Shown one piece after another: positions 8,256 to 17,482 of a stretch of DNA of 64,000 nt. The stretch covers positions 66,975-130,974 of the forward strand of contig CAYVTZ010000003.1 in NCBI GenBank assembly GCA_964454685.1. The letters run 5' to 3'. A program made the position numbers and the translations under genes. Numbering within the stretch: position 1 is the first letter of the stretch; every line of letters begins with the position of its first letter. The notes beneath the pieces were generated by a model that did not search any database, was not told the origin of the DNA, and was given only the letters and a program-made list of their open reading frames with translations. This DNA is from CAYVTZ01 sp964454685. GTDB taxonomy: Bacteria > Bacillota > Clostridia > Christensenellales > Christensenellaceae.

Positions 8256-9736
8256 ACGCCTTCCTCCAAAATCCGGTAAATCTGCGCCATGTCCAAATGC
8301 TCCCTCGTTCCTTGCGCCAGCAGATCGTACTGCCGCTGTACATAAGTCTTGCGATCCTCCCGTCCCAACGCAGACAGCGCAATTCCTTTGCGCTCGCACA
8401 GGCAGGAAAGCAGCGCGCCACTCACCGCGTCACTGTCAAAAATACCGTGCACATAACTTCCATATACATTCCCTACCTGAAACCCGTCCACACCGCCGCC
8501 TTCGATGCGCGTCAGCGTCTGCGCCCCGCCTTGGGTGCGCCCCATGTGGATTTCATATCCTTCCCACTCCGCGCCCGAAAGACCTGCCAGCAAGCCACCG
8601 ACCTCGCCCATCACACCGGATACGCGTGTGCGCTGCTTTTGCTGTTCGAATATCGTATGCACAGGCAGCAGACCCATTCCCTGCATCTCGCCGCCATGCT
8701 CCACCCCGTGTGGGTCGCTCAGGCATTCGCCCAGCATCTGAAAGCCGCCGCAAATTCCAAATACGGGTACGCCCGCTGCGCTGCATTTTTTGATTGCCGC
8801 TTCCAATCCGCATTCCCTCATCCACTTTAAATCACCCATCGTATTTTTGGTTCCGGGCAGCAGAATCAAGTCCGGCTCTTTGAGCTGCGCCACATTACTC
8901 ACATATCGTACACTCACGCCCTCACGCCCCAGCGCGTTGAAATCAGTGAAGTTGGAAAGCCGCGGCAGCCGGATCACCGCAATGTCCAGGAGTCCGCCCC
9001 CCTGCGTCTGCTCCAGGCGTTCGGAAAGGCTGTCCTCATCGTCAATGTCAAGCTGCATGTACGGCAGCACGCCCACCACAGGCTTGTGCGCAATCTCTTC
9101 CATCATCACCAGTCCCGGCTTTAAAATCTCCACATCCCCGCGAAACTTATTGATCACCAGCCCTTTTACCATGTCGCGCTCTTCCTGTTCCAGCAGCATC
9201 AGCGTACCCGCCAGAGAGGCAAACACACCGCCACGGTCGATGTCACCCACCAGCAGCACAGGCGCCTGCGCCATTTTTGCCATACCCATGTTTACGATGT
9301 CCTCGGACTTCAAATTGATCTCGGCAGGACTGCCCGCCCCTTCCAGCACGATAATGTCATATTGCGCGCACAGTTCCTCGTAAGCGCGCATCACATGCGG
9401 AATCAATTCCCGCTTGTGTTTATAGTACTCCGCCGCCCCCATATTGCCCCACACTTCACCGTTCACAATCACTTGCGACCCGCTGTCGCTGGTGGGTTTG
9501 AGCAGAATAGGATTCATCAAAACGCTGGGCGCAATGCCCGCCGCTTCCGCCTGCATCACTTGCGCGCGTCCCATTTCCAGCCCCTCTTGCGTGATGAAGG
9601 AGTTCAGCGCCATATTTTGAGATTTAAAGGGTGCCACGCGATATCCATCCTGTGCAAACACGCGGCAAAGCCCCGCCGCCACCAGACTTTTCCCCGCGTT
9701 GGACATCGTTCCTTGAATCATAATTGCCTTTGTCAT
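8252..9736 (-). CDS. cbiP: Cobyric acid synthase CbiP
   Basis: A 494-residue glutamine-dependent amidotransferase that amidates side chains b, d, e and g of adenosylcobyrinate a,c-diamide. The N-terminal dethiobiotin-synthetase-like ATP domain starts with MIQGTMSNAGKS. The C-terminal class I glutaminase-like domain has the nucleophile Cys in FGICGGFQMLGE and the conserved YEIHMGRT and SYVHGIFD blocks. Separated from the upstream cobD by a 190-base repeat-bearing gap, so it may need its own ribosome loading. Confidence 0.95.
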   Translation of the reverse strand: MTKAIMIQGTMSNAGKSLVAAGLCRVFAQDGYRVAPFKSQNMALNSFITQEGLEMGRAQVMQAEAAGIAPSVLMNPILLKPTSDSGSQVIVNGEVWGNMGAAEYYKHKRELIPHVMRAYEELCAQYDIIVLEGAGSPAEINLKSEDIVNMGMAKMAQAPVLLVGDIDRGGVFASLAGTLMLLEQEERDMVKGLVINKFRGDVEILKPGLVMMEEIAHKPVVGVLPYMQLDIDDEDSLSERLEQTQGGGLLDIAVIRLPRLSNFTDFNALGREGVSVRYVSNVAQLKEPDLILLPGTKNTMGDLKWMRECGLEAAIKKCSAAGVPVFGICGGFQMLGECLSDPHGVEHGGEMQGMGLLPVHTIFEQQKQRTRVSGVMGEVGGLLAGLSGAEWEGYEIHMGRTQGGAQTLTRIEGGGVDGFQVGNVYGSYVHGIFDSDAVSGALLSCLCERKGIALSALGREDRKTYVQRQYDLLAQGTREHLDMAQIYRILEEGV

Positions 9737-9785
9737 ATTTTATTCCTTCCGCCGTCCTATTCCTGATACAGTCGCGCTCCTCTTC

Positions 9786-9946
9786 TAATTCAGTATTCAG
9801 AACGCTAAATTGCATATGCAAGCGGTTTCCTGCAAATTCTTCAAACCTATATTACGTTAAACCGCTGTAAAATCAATGCGCACGCAGCGCGCGCGATCCT
9901 GTCTTGCGCATTTTTTATTTTGCGCGTCAGCGCTTATTCTGCATTC
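9786..9946. repeat. Degenerate intergenic repeat element (copy 1)
   Basis: Between cbiP and cobD. It begins with AATTCAGTATTCAGAACGC, contains GCATATGCAAGCGG, and ends with GCGCGTCAGCGCT then TTCTGCATTC, the same succession of blocks as at 17390-17482 and 19871-19954. Its last part encodes the C-terminal residues of CobD (FGMQNKR). Confidence 0.45.
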
Positions 9947-10991
9947 CAAAAAAAGCCTCCAGCGCCGCTTCCAGCACGTCATTTTCTTCTGCGCCTCGTA
10001 CCGCAATGCGCCAAAACCCTTCATTCAAGCCACGGTAGTTGGCACAGGAGCGAATCAAAATGCGCCGCTCCTTCAAAAACTCCTGCAAACCCGCGCGTTC
10101 GGTATAAAAGAACAGGTAATTCGCCTCTCCGCCATATACCTTACATCCAAATCCCAGTAATAACGACCGCATACGCTCCCGCTGCGTTGCGATCACCGCC
10201 CGCGCTTCCTCGGCATATCCGCGCAAGCCAAGCGCAGCCACTCCCGCCCGCTGCGCAATGACGGAAACCCCCCACGGTTGCCCGCATTGGCGGACGCGCT
10301 CCAATAAATCCGTATTCGCGCTCAGCGCGTATCCCAGCCGCATCCCCGGCATTGCAAACAGTTTTGTAAATGCCTTGAGCAGCACCAGATTTTCGTATTC
10401 TCCCAGCAGAGGTTTGAGCGTTTGCGTTTCAGCCGCATCCGTCAAATCCAAAAAGCACTCGTCTACCACCACCAGCACGCCGCACATGGCACATCGCTGC
10501 ACAACCTTACGCATCAGCTCGGGATCCATCAGCAGGCCCGTCGGATTGTTGGGATTACACAAAAACAGCATGTCCAGCGCGGGTGTGATGCACTGCAAAA
10601 TCTCCTCACACACGCGGAATCCGCATGCCTCACGCAACATGAACCTCTCTGCCTCACAGTCAAACAGCGCCAGCGCATTTTCATATTCCGCAAAAGTAGG
10701 TGCCGGCAACAGCGCTCGCTTCGGTCTGTGCGCTTGCACCAGCCGCAGAATCACGTCTGCCGCGCCATTCCCGAATTCGATCCTGCTCTCCTCAACATTT
10801 TCCCAAGCGGCGAGTGCGCTGCGCAGCTCTCTGCACAGCGGATCGGGATAATGCACACACGCGTCCACCGCCTGCCGCGCCGCCTCTCGCACCAGCGGGT
10901 GTAATCCCAGCGGGTTGATGTTCGCAGAAAAGTCTAAAACTTCCTGCCCCGCAAATGCGTAAATATCTCCGCCGTGAATCAAACCACCCAT
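9927..10991 (-). CDS. cobD: L-threonine-O-3-phosphate decarboxylase CobD
   Basis: A 354-residue PLP enzyme of aminotransferase fold that makes (R)-1-aminopropan-2-ol phosphate, the linker of cobalamin. Visible are LDFSANINPLG at the N-terminus, the substrate/cofactor block LCNPNNPTG, VVDECFLDL and the Schiff-base Lys in LKAFTKLFAMPGMRLGY. Similar to histidinol-phosphate aminotransferase, but the context and SANINPLG favour CobD. Its start overlaps the end of cbiB by 13 bases. The extreme C-terminus is encoded by an intergenic repeat. Confidence 0.92.
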   Translation of the reverse strand: MGGLIHGGDIYAFAGQEVLDFSANINPLGLHPLVREAARQAVDACVHYPDPLCRELRSALAAWENVEESRIEFGNGAADVILRLVQAHRPKRALLPAPTFAEYENALALFDCEAERFMLREACGFRVCEEILQCITPALDMLFLCNPNNPTGLLMDPELMRKVVQRCAMCGVLVVVDECFLDLTDAAETQTLKPLLGEYENLVLLKAFTKLFAMPGMRLGYALSANTDLLERVRQCGQPWGVSVIAQRAGVAALGLRGYAEEARAVIATQRERMRSLLLGFGCKVYGGEANYLFFYTERAGLQEFLKERRILIRSCANYRGLNEGFWRIAVRGAEENDVLEAALEAFFGMQNKR

Positions 10992-11971
10992 ATTTCACCG
11001 CCAAAAATCAGATAAAGTATGCCGATACGCGCCGCGCACGCCGACACCAGCAGCAATGTCGCCGCAACATACATCAATCGGTTTGCGCGCAAAATATCCT
11101 CCGGCACCACCTGCCGCAGATCATCCCCAATCGTAGGCTTTTCCACCCGTTTCCCAAAATACCACGCGTCCCCCGCAAGCTGAACGCCCAGCGCGCCCGC
11201 CACAGCCGCTTCGGTCTGCGCGCTGTTGGGGCTGGCATGATTCCTGCCATCCCGCTTGTAAATGCGCCACGCGCTTTTATAATCCATTCGCGCACAAAAA
11301 GCCGCCGCCACCAAAAAAGCCGCCGAAATTCGCGCCGGAATATAGTTCAAAACATCATCCAGCTTTGCCGCAAAGCGTCCAAAATCCGCATAGCGCTCAT
11401 TTTTGTAGCCGATCATAGAATCCAGTGTGTTCACCGCCTTGTATAAAAAACCCAGCGGCGCACCGCCGATCACCATGTAAAACATAGGCGCAAGCACTCC
11501 GTCCGAGGTGTTCTCCGCCACTGTTTCAACGGCGGCCTTGGCAATGCCCTCCTCGTCCAGCTCGTCCGTATCCCGGCCTACGATCATAGAAACCGCATAT
11601 CTCGCCCGCAAAAGGTTTCCCTCCTTGAGCGCGTCAAATACTTTCATGCTTTCCGTCTGCAAGGAACGCGCCGCAAAAATCTGGTAGCAGAATATGGTCT
11701 CGGCCAAAAAGCGCAGCCAAACGTCCAGCATTCCCAGCAGCGCCAAAATCACCGCCGGAATCACTGTTGCCAGCGCAATCACACATAGGCTCATCACCAT
11801 ACCCGCACGCCGCTGTCCTTCCTGCGTCTGCGCAAACCGCGGGCGAAAAAAGCCCTCTCCCCATGCAATGCCCTTGCCGATTGCGCGGACAGGATGTGGC
11901 ATCCGCTGCGGGTCGCCAATCACAGTATCCAGCAAAAAACCCAATATGATCGCAAATACGCACCAAGTCAT
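10979..11971 (-). CDS. cbiB: Adenosylcobinamide-phosphate synthase CbiB
   Basis: A 330-residue integral membrane protein that attaches aminopropanol (phosphate) to adenosylcobyrate. Conserved blocks are DTVIGDPQRMPHPVRAIG, ENTSDGVLAPMFY, NTLDSMIGYKNERY and DGRNHASPNSAQTEAAVAGALGVQLAG. The ATG at 11971 after GGGGGAAACG is preferred; a GTG six codons upstream is possible. Membrane location means the last steps are coupled to the inner membrane. Confidence 0.94.
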   Translation of the reverse strand: MTWCVFAIILGFLLDTVIGDPQRMPHPVRAIGKGIAWGEGFFRPRFAQTQEGQRRAGMVMSLCVIALATVIPAVILALLGMLDVWLRFLAETIFCYQIFAARSLQTESMKVFDALKEGNLLRARYAVSMIVGRDTDELDEEGIAKAAVETVAENTSDGVLAPMFYMVIGGAPLGFLYKAVNTLDSMIGYKNERYADFGRFAAKLDDVLNYIPARISAAFLVAAAFCARMDYKSAWRIYKRDGRNHASPNSAQTEAAVAGALGVQLAGDAWYFGKRVEKPTIGDDLRQVVPEDILRANRLMYVAATLLLVSACAARIGILYLIFGGEIWVV

Positions 11972-12069
11972 CGTTTCCCCCAATTCCACTTATCACCACA
12001 AGCATCCGTCACGGATTTTGCGGCGTTTTCTTCCCCTCACAGGTTATCCACCGCGTTGCAAACGCCCTC

Positions 12070-13416
12070 TTATCGATCAGCGCTGCATCGCTCCAAAAAT
12101 CGCTCTGCCATTTCAGGCGTGAAATACAAATGCGCAAACCCCGCAAACAGATTTCCCTGCGCTGCGCCGCACTTCCATTCCCCATCCCGCGTCGGCTTTT
12201 TCGCGCAAAACGCGTCGCCGTTTTGTGTGCTGTCCCAGTAATGGAACTCGTGCACGCGAATCTGTTCGCCTGCCTGCACCAGCAAGGTGTCTCTGCATGC
12301 CGTCAACTGCGCATAGCCAAAGCGCACCAGCTTGCCCGCATAAACGCCTTCCGCGTCCAAAACGCCCACCATCTCATGCCGTACCCGCGCCTCATTCTCC
12401 AAACCACGCATCAGATACAAAAAACCGCCGCACTCCGCCACACACGGCATTCCGGTTTCCACCGCCCGCCGAATGCTCTCTCTCATGGAGATGTTTTGCG
12501 ATAACCGCTCCGCGTATAATTCGGGGTATCCGCCCCCCAAATAAATCCCCTGCACTCCTTCGGGCAGCGCCGCATCATTCAGCGGACTAAACGGAACGAT
12601 CTGCGCCCCGCACGCGCACAGCAAATCGAGGTTGTCCTGATAATAAAAGTTAAAAGCCGCGTCCCGCGCCACAGCAATGCGCGCCTTGTGCCGCACTGTC
12701 TGCTTGATGAGCGGATATTCCAGTGCCTCCGCCGCCTGTGCCAGCGCCAAAATACGATCCACCTCGACATCGCGTTCCACCGCATCTGCCAGCAGATCCA
12801 TCTTGTAACGCAGATCCACGATTTCCTCCGCGCTCACCAGTCCCAAATGCCGGCTGCCTACCGTGCATTCAGGGAGCGCAGGCAGATATCCCAGCACCGC
12901 AATTCCTGTTTCTCTCTCAATCAGTTCTTTTAAATCTGCGTACAGCGCCTTGGGCGCCCGATTCAGCACCACACCCGCAATGCGGTTTTCTCGCAGCGTA
13001 GCAAATCCCTTCACCTGCGCCGCCACAGAAACCGACGCCCCTTTGCAATCTACGAGCAGCACCACAGGGGTGCGCGTCTCTTGCGAAAGCGCGTAAGAGC
13101 TTGCCTCGGTGGTCTTGCCGCCCACCCCGTCATAGAAGCCCATCACGCCTTCCATCACACTGATTTCGCCGCCATGCTGCGCAAGCGTTTGCCGCATGCG
13201 CTCCTGCCCCATCAGAAAAAGGTCGAGATTGCGCGACGGCGCGCCAATCACCTTGGTGTGGAACATCGGATCAATATAGTCCGGCCCGCATTTAAACGCG
13301 GCAACCGCTACACCGCGCCGCACCAGCGCCCGCAGCAGCCCGCAAGTCAATGTCGTTTTTCCGCTGCCCGAATGCGTCCCCGCAATCATCACACGCGCCC
13401 GTTGCACTCGCTCCAT
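12070..13416 (-). CDS. cbiA: Cobyrinic acid a,c-diamide synthase CbiA
   Basis: A 448-residue glutamine amidotransferase acting on carboxylates a and c of cobyrinate. ATP domain: MIAGTHSGSGKTTLTCGLL near the N-terminus. Glutaminase domain: nucleophile Cys in VAECGGFLYLMRGL and the C-terminal VHEFHYWD. Start at the ATG 13416, preceded by GAGGAAAGG; an in-frame extension to 13506 lacks family similarity. Eighty bases separate it from cbiB, with no gene between. Confidence 0.94.
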   Translation of the reverse strand: MERVQRARVMIAGTHSGSGKTTLTCGLLRALVRRGVAVAAFKCGPDYIDPMFHTKVIGAPSRNLDLFLMGQERMRQTLAQHGGEISVMEGVMGFYDGVGGKTTEASSYALSQETRTPVVLLVDCKGASVSVAAQVKGFATLRENRIAGVVLNRAPKALYADLKELIERETGIAVLGYLPALPECTVGSRHLGLVSAEEIVDLRYKMDLLADAVERDVEVDRILALAQAAEALEYPLIKQTVRHKARIAVARDAAFNFYYQDNLDLLCACGAQIVPFSPLNDAALPEGVQGIYLGGGYPELYAERLSQNISMRESIRRAVETGMPCVAECGGFLYLMRGLENEARVRHEMVGVLDAEGVYAGKLVRFGYAQLTACRDTLLVQAGEQIRVHEFHYWDSTQNGDAFCAKKPTRDGEWKCGAAQGNLFAGFAHLYFTPEMAERFLERCSADR

Positions 13417-13531
13417 GCTCGTCCTTTCCTCATCCGCTGTGAATGCAAAATGATTGTGCAAGCTTAACGCTTCCTCCCGGTTTCTGCTAACGCTGTACAA
13501 AACCAACTATATACCATGCTTTCACGCCTTC

Positions 13532-13568
13532 CATTCATTCTTCATTCTGCGTCATACATTCTAAATTC
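13532..13568. repeat. Short ATTC/TTCTGC repeat at the end of cbiET
   Basis: CATTCATTCTTCATTCTGC followed by GTCATACATTCTAAATTC. It resembles the terminal block of the longer intergenic repeats of this operon and encodes the last residues of CbiET. Confidence 0.3.
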
Positions 13569-14756
13569 CCCGTTCGCTTTCCCGCTCACCACAAACACCG
13601 GATTTTGTCCCGTCATCATGTGGTACGCTCCCACGCTGCGCACCCGCGCCGCGCTGATCTGCGTAATCTCCGGTTGTATGCCATGCGCTTCAAAGCACCT
13701 GCGCGCCTGTTCCAATGTTTCCAGCGCAATCGCATTGACCACAATGCACGCCCTTGGATTCTTTTCCAGAATCACCGTGAAAATCTCGTCCAAGTTCCCG
13801 CCGCTGCCACCGATAAACACCCCGTCCGGCGCAGGTAAATCCGTCAAAGCCTGCGGTGCGCTGCCTTCAATCACCCGCACAGGGTACGCACGAAACTTCG
13901 CCTTGTTCTGTCGTATCAGTTCCACCGCCTGCGCATTCTTCTCGATGGCATATACGCTGCCTCGCGTCGCATGCGTCGCCAGTTCCACCGCCACAGACCC
14001 CGTACCCGCTCCAATATCGTAGAGCACATCCGTTTCACAAACGCGCAGCTTTGCCACAGACGCACAGCGCACCTCAAATTTAGTCATAGGCACCTGCGCG
14101 CGAATGAATTCCTCATCACCAATCCCCGGTATCAAGGCAACCGGATCATCATTGTGGATCAACATAACGCTCAAAGATTCAAATGTGCGACGCGCCAGTG
14201 TACGCGCGCTGCCGCTGGAAATGCGCTCGTTCTCATACGCCAGATTTTCGCCTACCGACACCTGCACTTCATCCAGACCGGCTTCACAAAGCATCCGGCA
14301 CACCTGCGCCGCACAGTTGCAGCCGCCCGTCAGTACAAAGACGTCACGATGCTGCGCCACAGCCGCCACCGCATTTCCGTCACGCCCGTGCATGCTCACC
14401 ACATGCACATCCTGCCATGGGCGTTTCATCTTTGCGCAAAAATACGAGAGCGAGCTGACCGCCGGAAATACCTCCACGTCAAAGTCTGCCAGTTCCTTCA
14501 CCAGCCCGTCCGCCGCGCTGAAAAAGCCGGGGTCACCGCTCAGCAGCACACCCACACGTCGATATTGCGCGTTTTCTTGCAGCACCTTGACAATCTCATG
14601 ATTGCGGCTGCACGCAAAATGCGGTAACTGTGCACCTTCCAGCAATCTTGGCGCACCGATCAGGCAATCACAGGATTGCAATTCCTCCCGCGCCTGCACC
14701 GTCATGGTTCTGTCCGCGTCCATGCCGCAGCCGATCAGTAAAACGGACCGTTCCAT
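13542..14756 (-). CDS. cbiET: Precorrin-6Y/7 methyltransferase-decarboxylase CbiET fusion
   Basis: A 404-residue bifunctional enzyme. Residues 1 to about 205 are the CbiE domain (cobalt-precorrin-7 C5-methyltransferase; tetrapyrrole methylase fold with LLIGCGMDADRTMT and LLSGDPGFFSAADGL). The rest is CbiT (C15-methyltransferase and C12 decarboxylase; SAM loop YDIGAGTGSVAVELA, then FIGGSGGNLDEI). The fusion equals CobL of aerobic organisms and is common. The ATG at 14756 shares one base with the cbiX stop. Confidence 0.95.
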   Translation of the reverse strand: MERSVLLIGCGMDADRTMTVQAREELQSCDCLIGAPRLLEGAQLPHFACSRNHEIVKVLQENAQYRRVGVLLSGDPGFFSAADGLVKELADFDVEVFPAVSSLSYFCAKMKRPWQDVHVVSMHGRDGNAVAAVAQHRDVFVLTGGCNCAAQVCRMLCEAGLDEVQVSVGENLAYENERISSGSARTLARRTFESLSVMLIHNDDPVALIPGIGDEEFIRAQVPMTKFEVRCASVAKLRVCETDVLYDIGAGTGSVAVELATHATRGSVYAIEKNAQAVELIRQNKAKFRAYPVRVIEGSAPQALTDLPAPDGVFIGGSGGNLDEIFTVILEKNPRACIVVNAIALETLEQARRCFEAHGIQPEITQISAARVRSVGAYHMMTGQNPVFVVSGKANGEFRMYDAE

Positions 14757-15118
14757 CACATCGCTTCCCGAATACGGTCGGCAAGCACTTGCGCCAGCCT
14801 CTTATCCGTTCCCAGCGTTTTGCCAAAAGACACCGTTACATGCGGGTATTTTTCGCGGAACGCCTCGATCTCCTGCGGAATGTCCTCCTTAATGTGGATG
14901 CCCTCAAACAGAAAATACGGCACCACCGTAATCTGCGTGATTCCCTGGTTCACCAGCTTCAGCAGCCCCTTTTCCAGGTTCACCTCACGAAATTCCATGT
15001 AAGCCGGTTCAATGTGCGCAATGCCAAGGTCCTCCCTTGCATATGCCACAATACGCTCCAATGTCGCCTCCGTCTCGTTGTTTCTGCTGCCGTGTGCCAG
15101 CACCAATACTCCTGTCAT
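14756..15118 (-). CDS. cbiX: Sirohydrochlorin cobaltochelatase CbiX (short form)
   Basis: A 120-residue single-domain chelatase that inserts Co2+ into sirohydrochlorin, committing the pathway to the cobalt-early route. Key residues are His in LVLAHGSRN (residue 9 region) and His in YFLFEGIHIKEDIP. The short length matches the half-size CbiXS type, which works as a homodimer. Start ATG 15118 overlaps the hemL stop (ATGA). Confidence 0.92.
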   Translation of the reverse strand: MTGVLVLAHGSRNNETEATLERIVAYAREDLGIAHIEPAYMEFREVNLEKGLLKLVNQGITQITVVPYFLFEGIHIKEDIPQEIEAFREKYPHVTVSFGKTLGTDKRLAQVLADRIREAM

Positions 15119-16395
15119 GCTTTTGTTCTCCCTTTCCAAAATTCATCTGTCAACTGTAAGAATAAATCAATATCCTCCGGCGTGTGCGCCGCACTGACGA
15201 ACATCGCCTCAAACTGCGCAGGTGCAAGATAAACGCCCCGCTCCAGCAGAAAGTTAAAATACGCCGCATACAATCCCGTGTCGGCCTGCAACGCCTGCTG
15301 ATAGTTGCGCGGCACTTCCCGCGCAAAAAACGCGCAAGACAACGACCCTACGCCGCTCACCGCGCACGCCGCGTCATAGCGCTGTGCGATTGCCGTCAAT
15401 CCATCCCGCAGCATATTGCCAAGTTCTTCAATGTAATCATAAATGCCGCTGTTCTGCTGTAAAATAGTAAGCTGCGCCAACCCCGCCGCCATCGCAACCG
15501 GATTGCCGGACAGCGTTCCCGCTTGGTAAACGCCGCCCAGTGGCGCAATGCACTCCATAATTTCTCTGCGCCCGCAATACGCGCCCACAGGCATGCCGCC
15601 GCCGATGATTTTGCCAAACACCGCCATGTCCGGCGTTACGCCGTAGTATTGTTGCGCACCTCCCGCGCTCAACCGAAACCCTGTAATCACCTCGTCAAAA
15701 ATCAACAATGCACCCTGTGCCGTGCACAAATCCCGCAACGCCTGCAAAAATCCATCCTCCGGCACAACCACACCCATATTCGCCGCCACCGGTTCCACGA
15801 TCACCGCCGCAATTTCACCCGGATAGGTGTCAAACGCCTGCTGCACACTCGCAATGTCATTGTACGCCGCACCCACTGTATCCTGCGTGCAGCCATTCGG
15901 CACGCCCGCGCTGGACGCATTGCCCGCTGTCATCACACCCGAACCCGCTCGCACCAGCATCGCGTCGCTGTGTCCGTGGTAGCAGCCGTCAAATTTCACA
16001 ACTTTGTCCCGCCCCGTAAAGCCACGCGCGACGCGAATCGCGCTCATCACCGCTTCCGTGCCGGAATTGACCATACGCACCATATCCGCACACGACACCA
16101 TAGCGCAAAACAGCTCCGCGAGTTCCACTTCCGGTCGCGTCGCCGCACCAAAGCTCAAGCCGTTTTGTGCCGCCTCACACACCGCGTCCAGCACCGCCGG
16201 ATGGTTATGCCCCAAAATCATAGGCCCCCACGAGCCTACAAAATCCAAATATTCTTTGCCCTGCTCGTCACGCATCCGCGCTCCTTGCGCACTGCGAATA
16301 AAGCGCGGTGTTCCCCCAACGGACAAAAACGCGCGCACCGGGCTGTTCACCCCACCGGGGATTACCTCCTTTGCCCGTTCAAACAAATCCTGCAT
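15115..16395 (-). CDS. hemL: Glutamate-1-semialdehyde 2,1-aminomutase HemL
   Basis: A 426-residue PLP enzyme converting glutamate-1-semialdehyde to 5-aminolevulinate. Begins MQDLFERAKEVIPGGVNSP, the family N-terminus. PLP Lys is in FGKIIGGGMPVGAYCG; DEVITGFR and YQAGTLSGNPVAMAAGL are conserved. Start at ATG 16395, sharing one base with the hemB stop. Its presence inside a corrinoid operon ties early tetrapyrrole supply to cobalamin demand. Confidence 0.96.
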   Translation of the reverse strand: MQDLFERAKEVIPGGVNSPVRAFLSVGGTPRFIRSAQGARMRDEQGKEYLDFVGSWGPMILGHNHPAVLDAVCEAAQNGLSFGAATRPEVELAELFCAMVSCADMVRMVNSGTEAVMSAIRVARGFTGRDKVVKFDGCYHGHSDAMLVRAGSGVMTAGNASSAGVPNGCTQDTVGAAYNDIASVQQAFDTYPGEIAAVIVEPVAANMGVVVPEDGFLQALRDLCTAQGALLIFDEVITGFRLSAGGAQQYYGVTPDMAVFGKIIGGGMPVGAYCGRREIMECIAPLGGVYQAGTLSGNPVAMAAGLAQLTILQQNSGIYDYIEELGNMLRDGLTAIAQRYDAACAVSGVGSLSCAFFAREVPRNYQQALQADTGLYAAYFNFLLERGVYLAPAQFEAMFVSAAHTPEDIDLFLQLTDEFWKGRTKA

Positions 16396-17372
16396 CAGCC
16401 AATCCTCCCCTCGCGCATCCACTGCGCCAATTCCTTCGCGTAATAAGTGATGAGGATGTCCGCCCCCGCGCGATAGCATGCCACAGCCGCCTCACACACC
16501 ACAGCCGCCTCATCGATCCAGCCGTTTCGCGCCGCCGCCTTGGTCATGGCATATTCACCGCTCACGCTGTACGCCGCCACCGGCACATCAAACGTGCGCG
16601 AAACTTCCTGCAACACATCCAAATATGCCAGGGCAGGCTTCACCATCAGCATATCCGCGCCCTCATCCAAATCAAGCTGCGCTTCTTTTAGCGCCTCTTT
16701 TTTGTTATGATAGTCCATCTGATAGGATTTCCGGTCTCCAAACACAGGGGCGGAGTCCGCCGCATCACGGAACGGCCCGTAAAACGCCGAAGCGTATTTC
16801 ACCGCATAGGAAAGGATGGGCGTATCGCAAAATCCATGTTCGTCCAAAGCCTCACGAATGGCAAGCACACGCCCGTCCATCATGTCCGAAGGCGCCACCA
16901 CATCCGCGCCGGCCTGCACGTGCGAAACCGCCGTTTTCGCAAGCAATGGCAGCGTCTTGTCGTTGTCCACGGTTTCCCCATTCAGCATCCCGCAATGCCC
17001 GTGCGAGGTATATTCGCACAAACACACATCCGTCATCAATAAAATCTGTGGGAATTCCCGCTTCACTCGCGCCACCGCCTGCTGCACGATGCCATCCTGC
17101 GCCCACGCGCCGCTGCCGCATTCGTCCTTAGCATCGGGGATGCCAAACAGCATCACAGAGGGCACGCCGCACTTCACCGCCTGCTCGATTTCTCTAAGCA
17201 AGCTGTCCATATCGTGCCGATATTGCCCCGGCATGGAGGCAATCTCCGCCCGCGCGCCGCCCTGTACAAACAGCGGATACACCAGCGAATCCGCGCTCAC
17301 ACGCGTTTCCCGAATCAGCGAACGCATTACAGGCGTTCCCCGCAATCTTCTTGGTCTGTTTAACAATTCCAT
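16395..17372 (-). CDS. hemB: Delta-aminolevulinic acid dehydratase (porphobilinogen synthase) HemB
   Basis: A 325-residue enzyme condensing two 5-aminolevulinates into porphobilinogen. The Cys-rich metal site DVCLCEYTSHGHCG indicates the zinc-dependent form. The two catalytic lysines are in YAVKYASAFYGPFRDA and LMVKPALAYLD. Full length with a normal N-terminus (NRPRRLRGTPVMRSLIRET). One-base overlap with hemL downstream; an intergenic repeat lies upstream, between it and cobA-hemD. Confidence 0.97.
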   Translation of the reverse strand: MELLNRPRRLRGTPVMRSLIRETRVSADSLVYPLFVQGGARAEIASMPGQYRHDMDSLLREIEQAVKCGVPSVMLFGIPDAKDECGSGAWAQDGIVQQAVARVKREFPQILLMTDVCLCEYTSHGHCGMLNGETVDNDKTLPLLAKTAVSHVQAGADVVAPSDMMDGRVLAIREALDEHGFCDTPILSYAVKYASAFYGPFRDAADSAPVFGDRKSYQMDYHNKKEALKEAQLDLDEGADMLMVKPALAYLDVLQEVSRTFDVPVAAYSVSGEYAMTKAAARNGWIDEAAVVCEAAVACYRAGADILITYYAKELAQWMREGRIG

Positions 17373-17389
17373 GTGTTACCTCGTCTGTT

Positions 17390-17482
17390 CAATTTTGAAT
17401 GCAGCATTTAAAATAGTTATGCATGCAAAGCGCACAATCATTCCTCGCGCGTCAGCGCTCCTTCATTTTACACCCTACATTT
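17390..17482. repeat. Degenerate intergenic repeat element (copy 2)
   Basis: Between hemB and cobA-hemD: AATTTTGAATGCAGCATTT, then TTATGCATGCAAAGCGC, then CCTCGCGCGTCAGCGCTCC, then TTCATTTTACACCCTACATT. Block order is the same as at 9786-9946 and 19871-19954. The final block encodes the C-terminus GCKMKER of the upstream protein. Confidence 0.45.

Noticed and set aside
10792..11004. Alternative small frames overlapping cobD and cbiB
   Set aside because: Shadows of well-supported genes in other frames.
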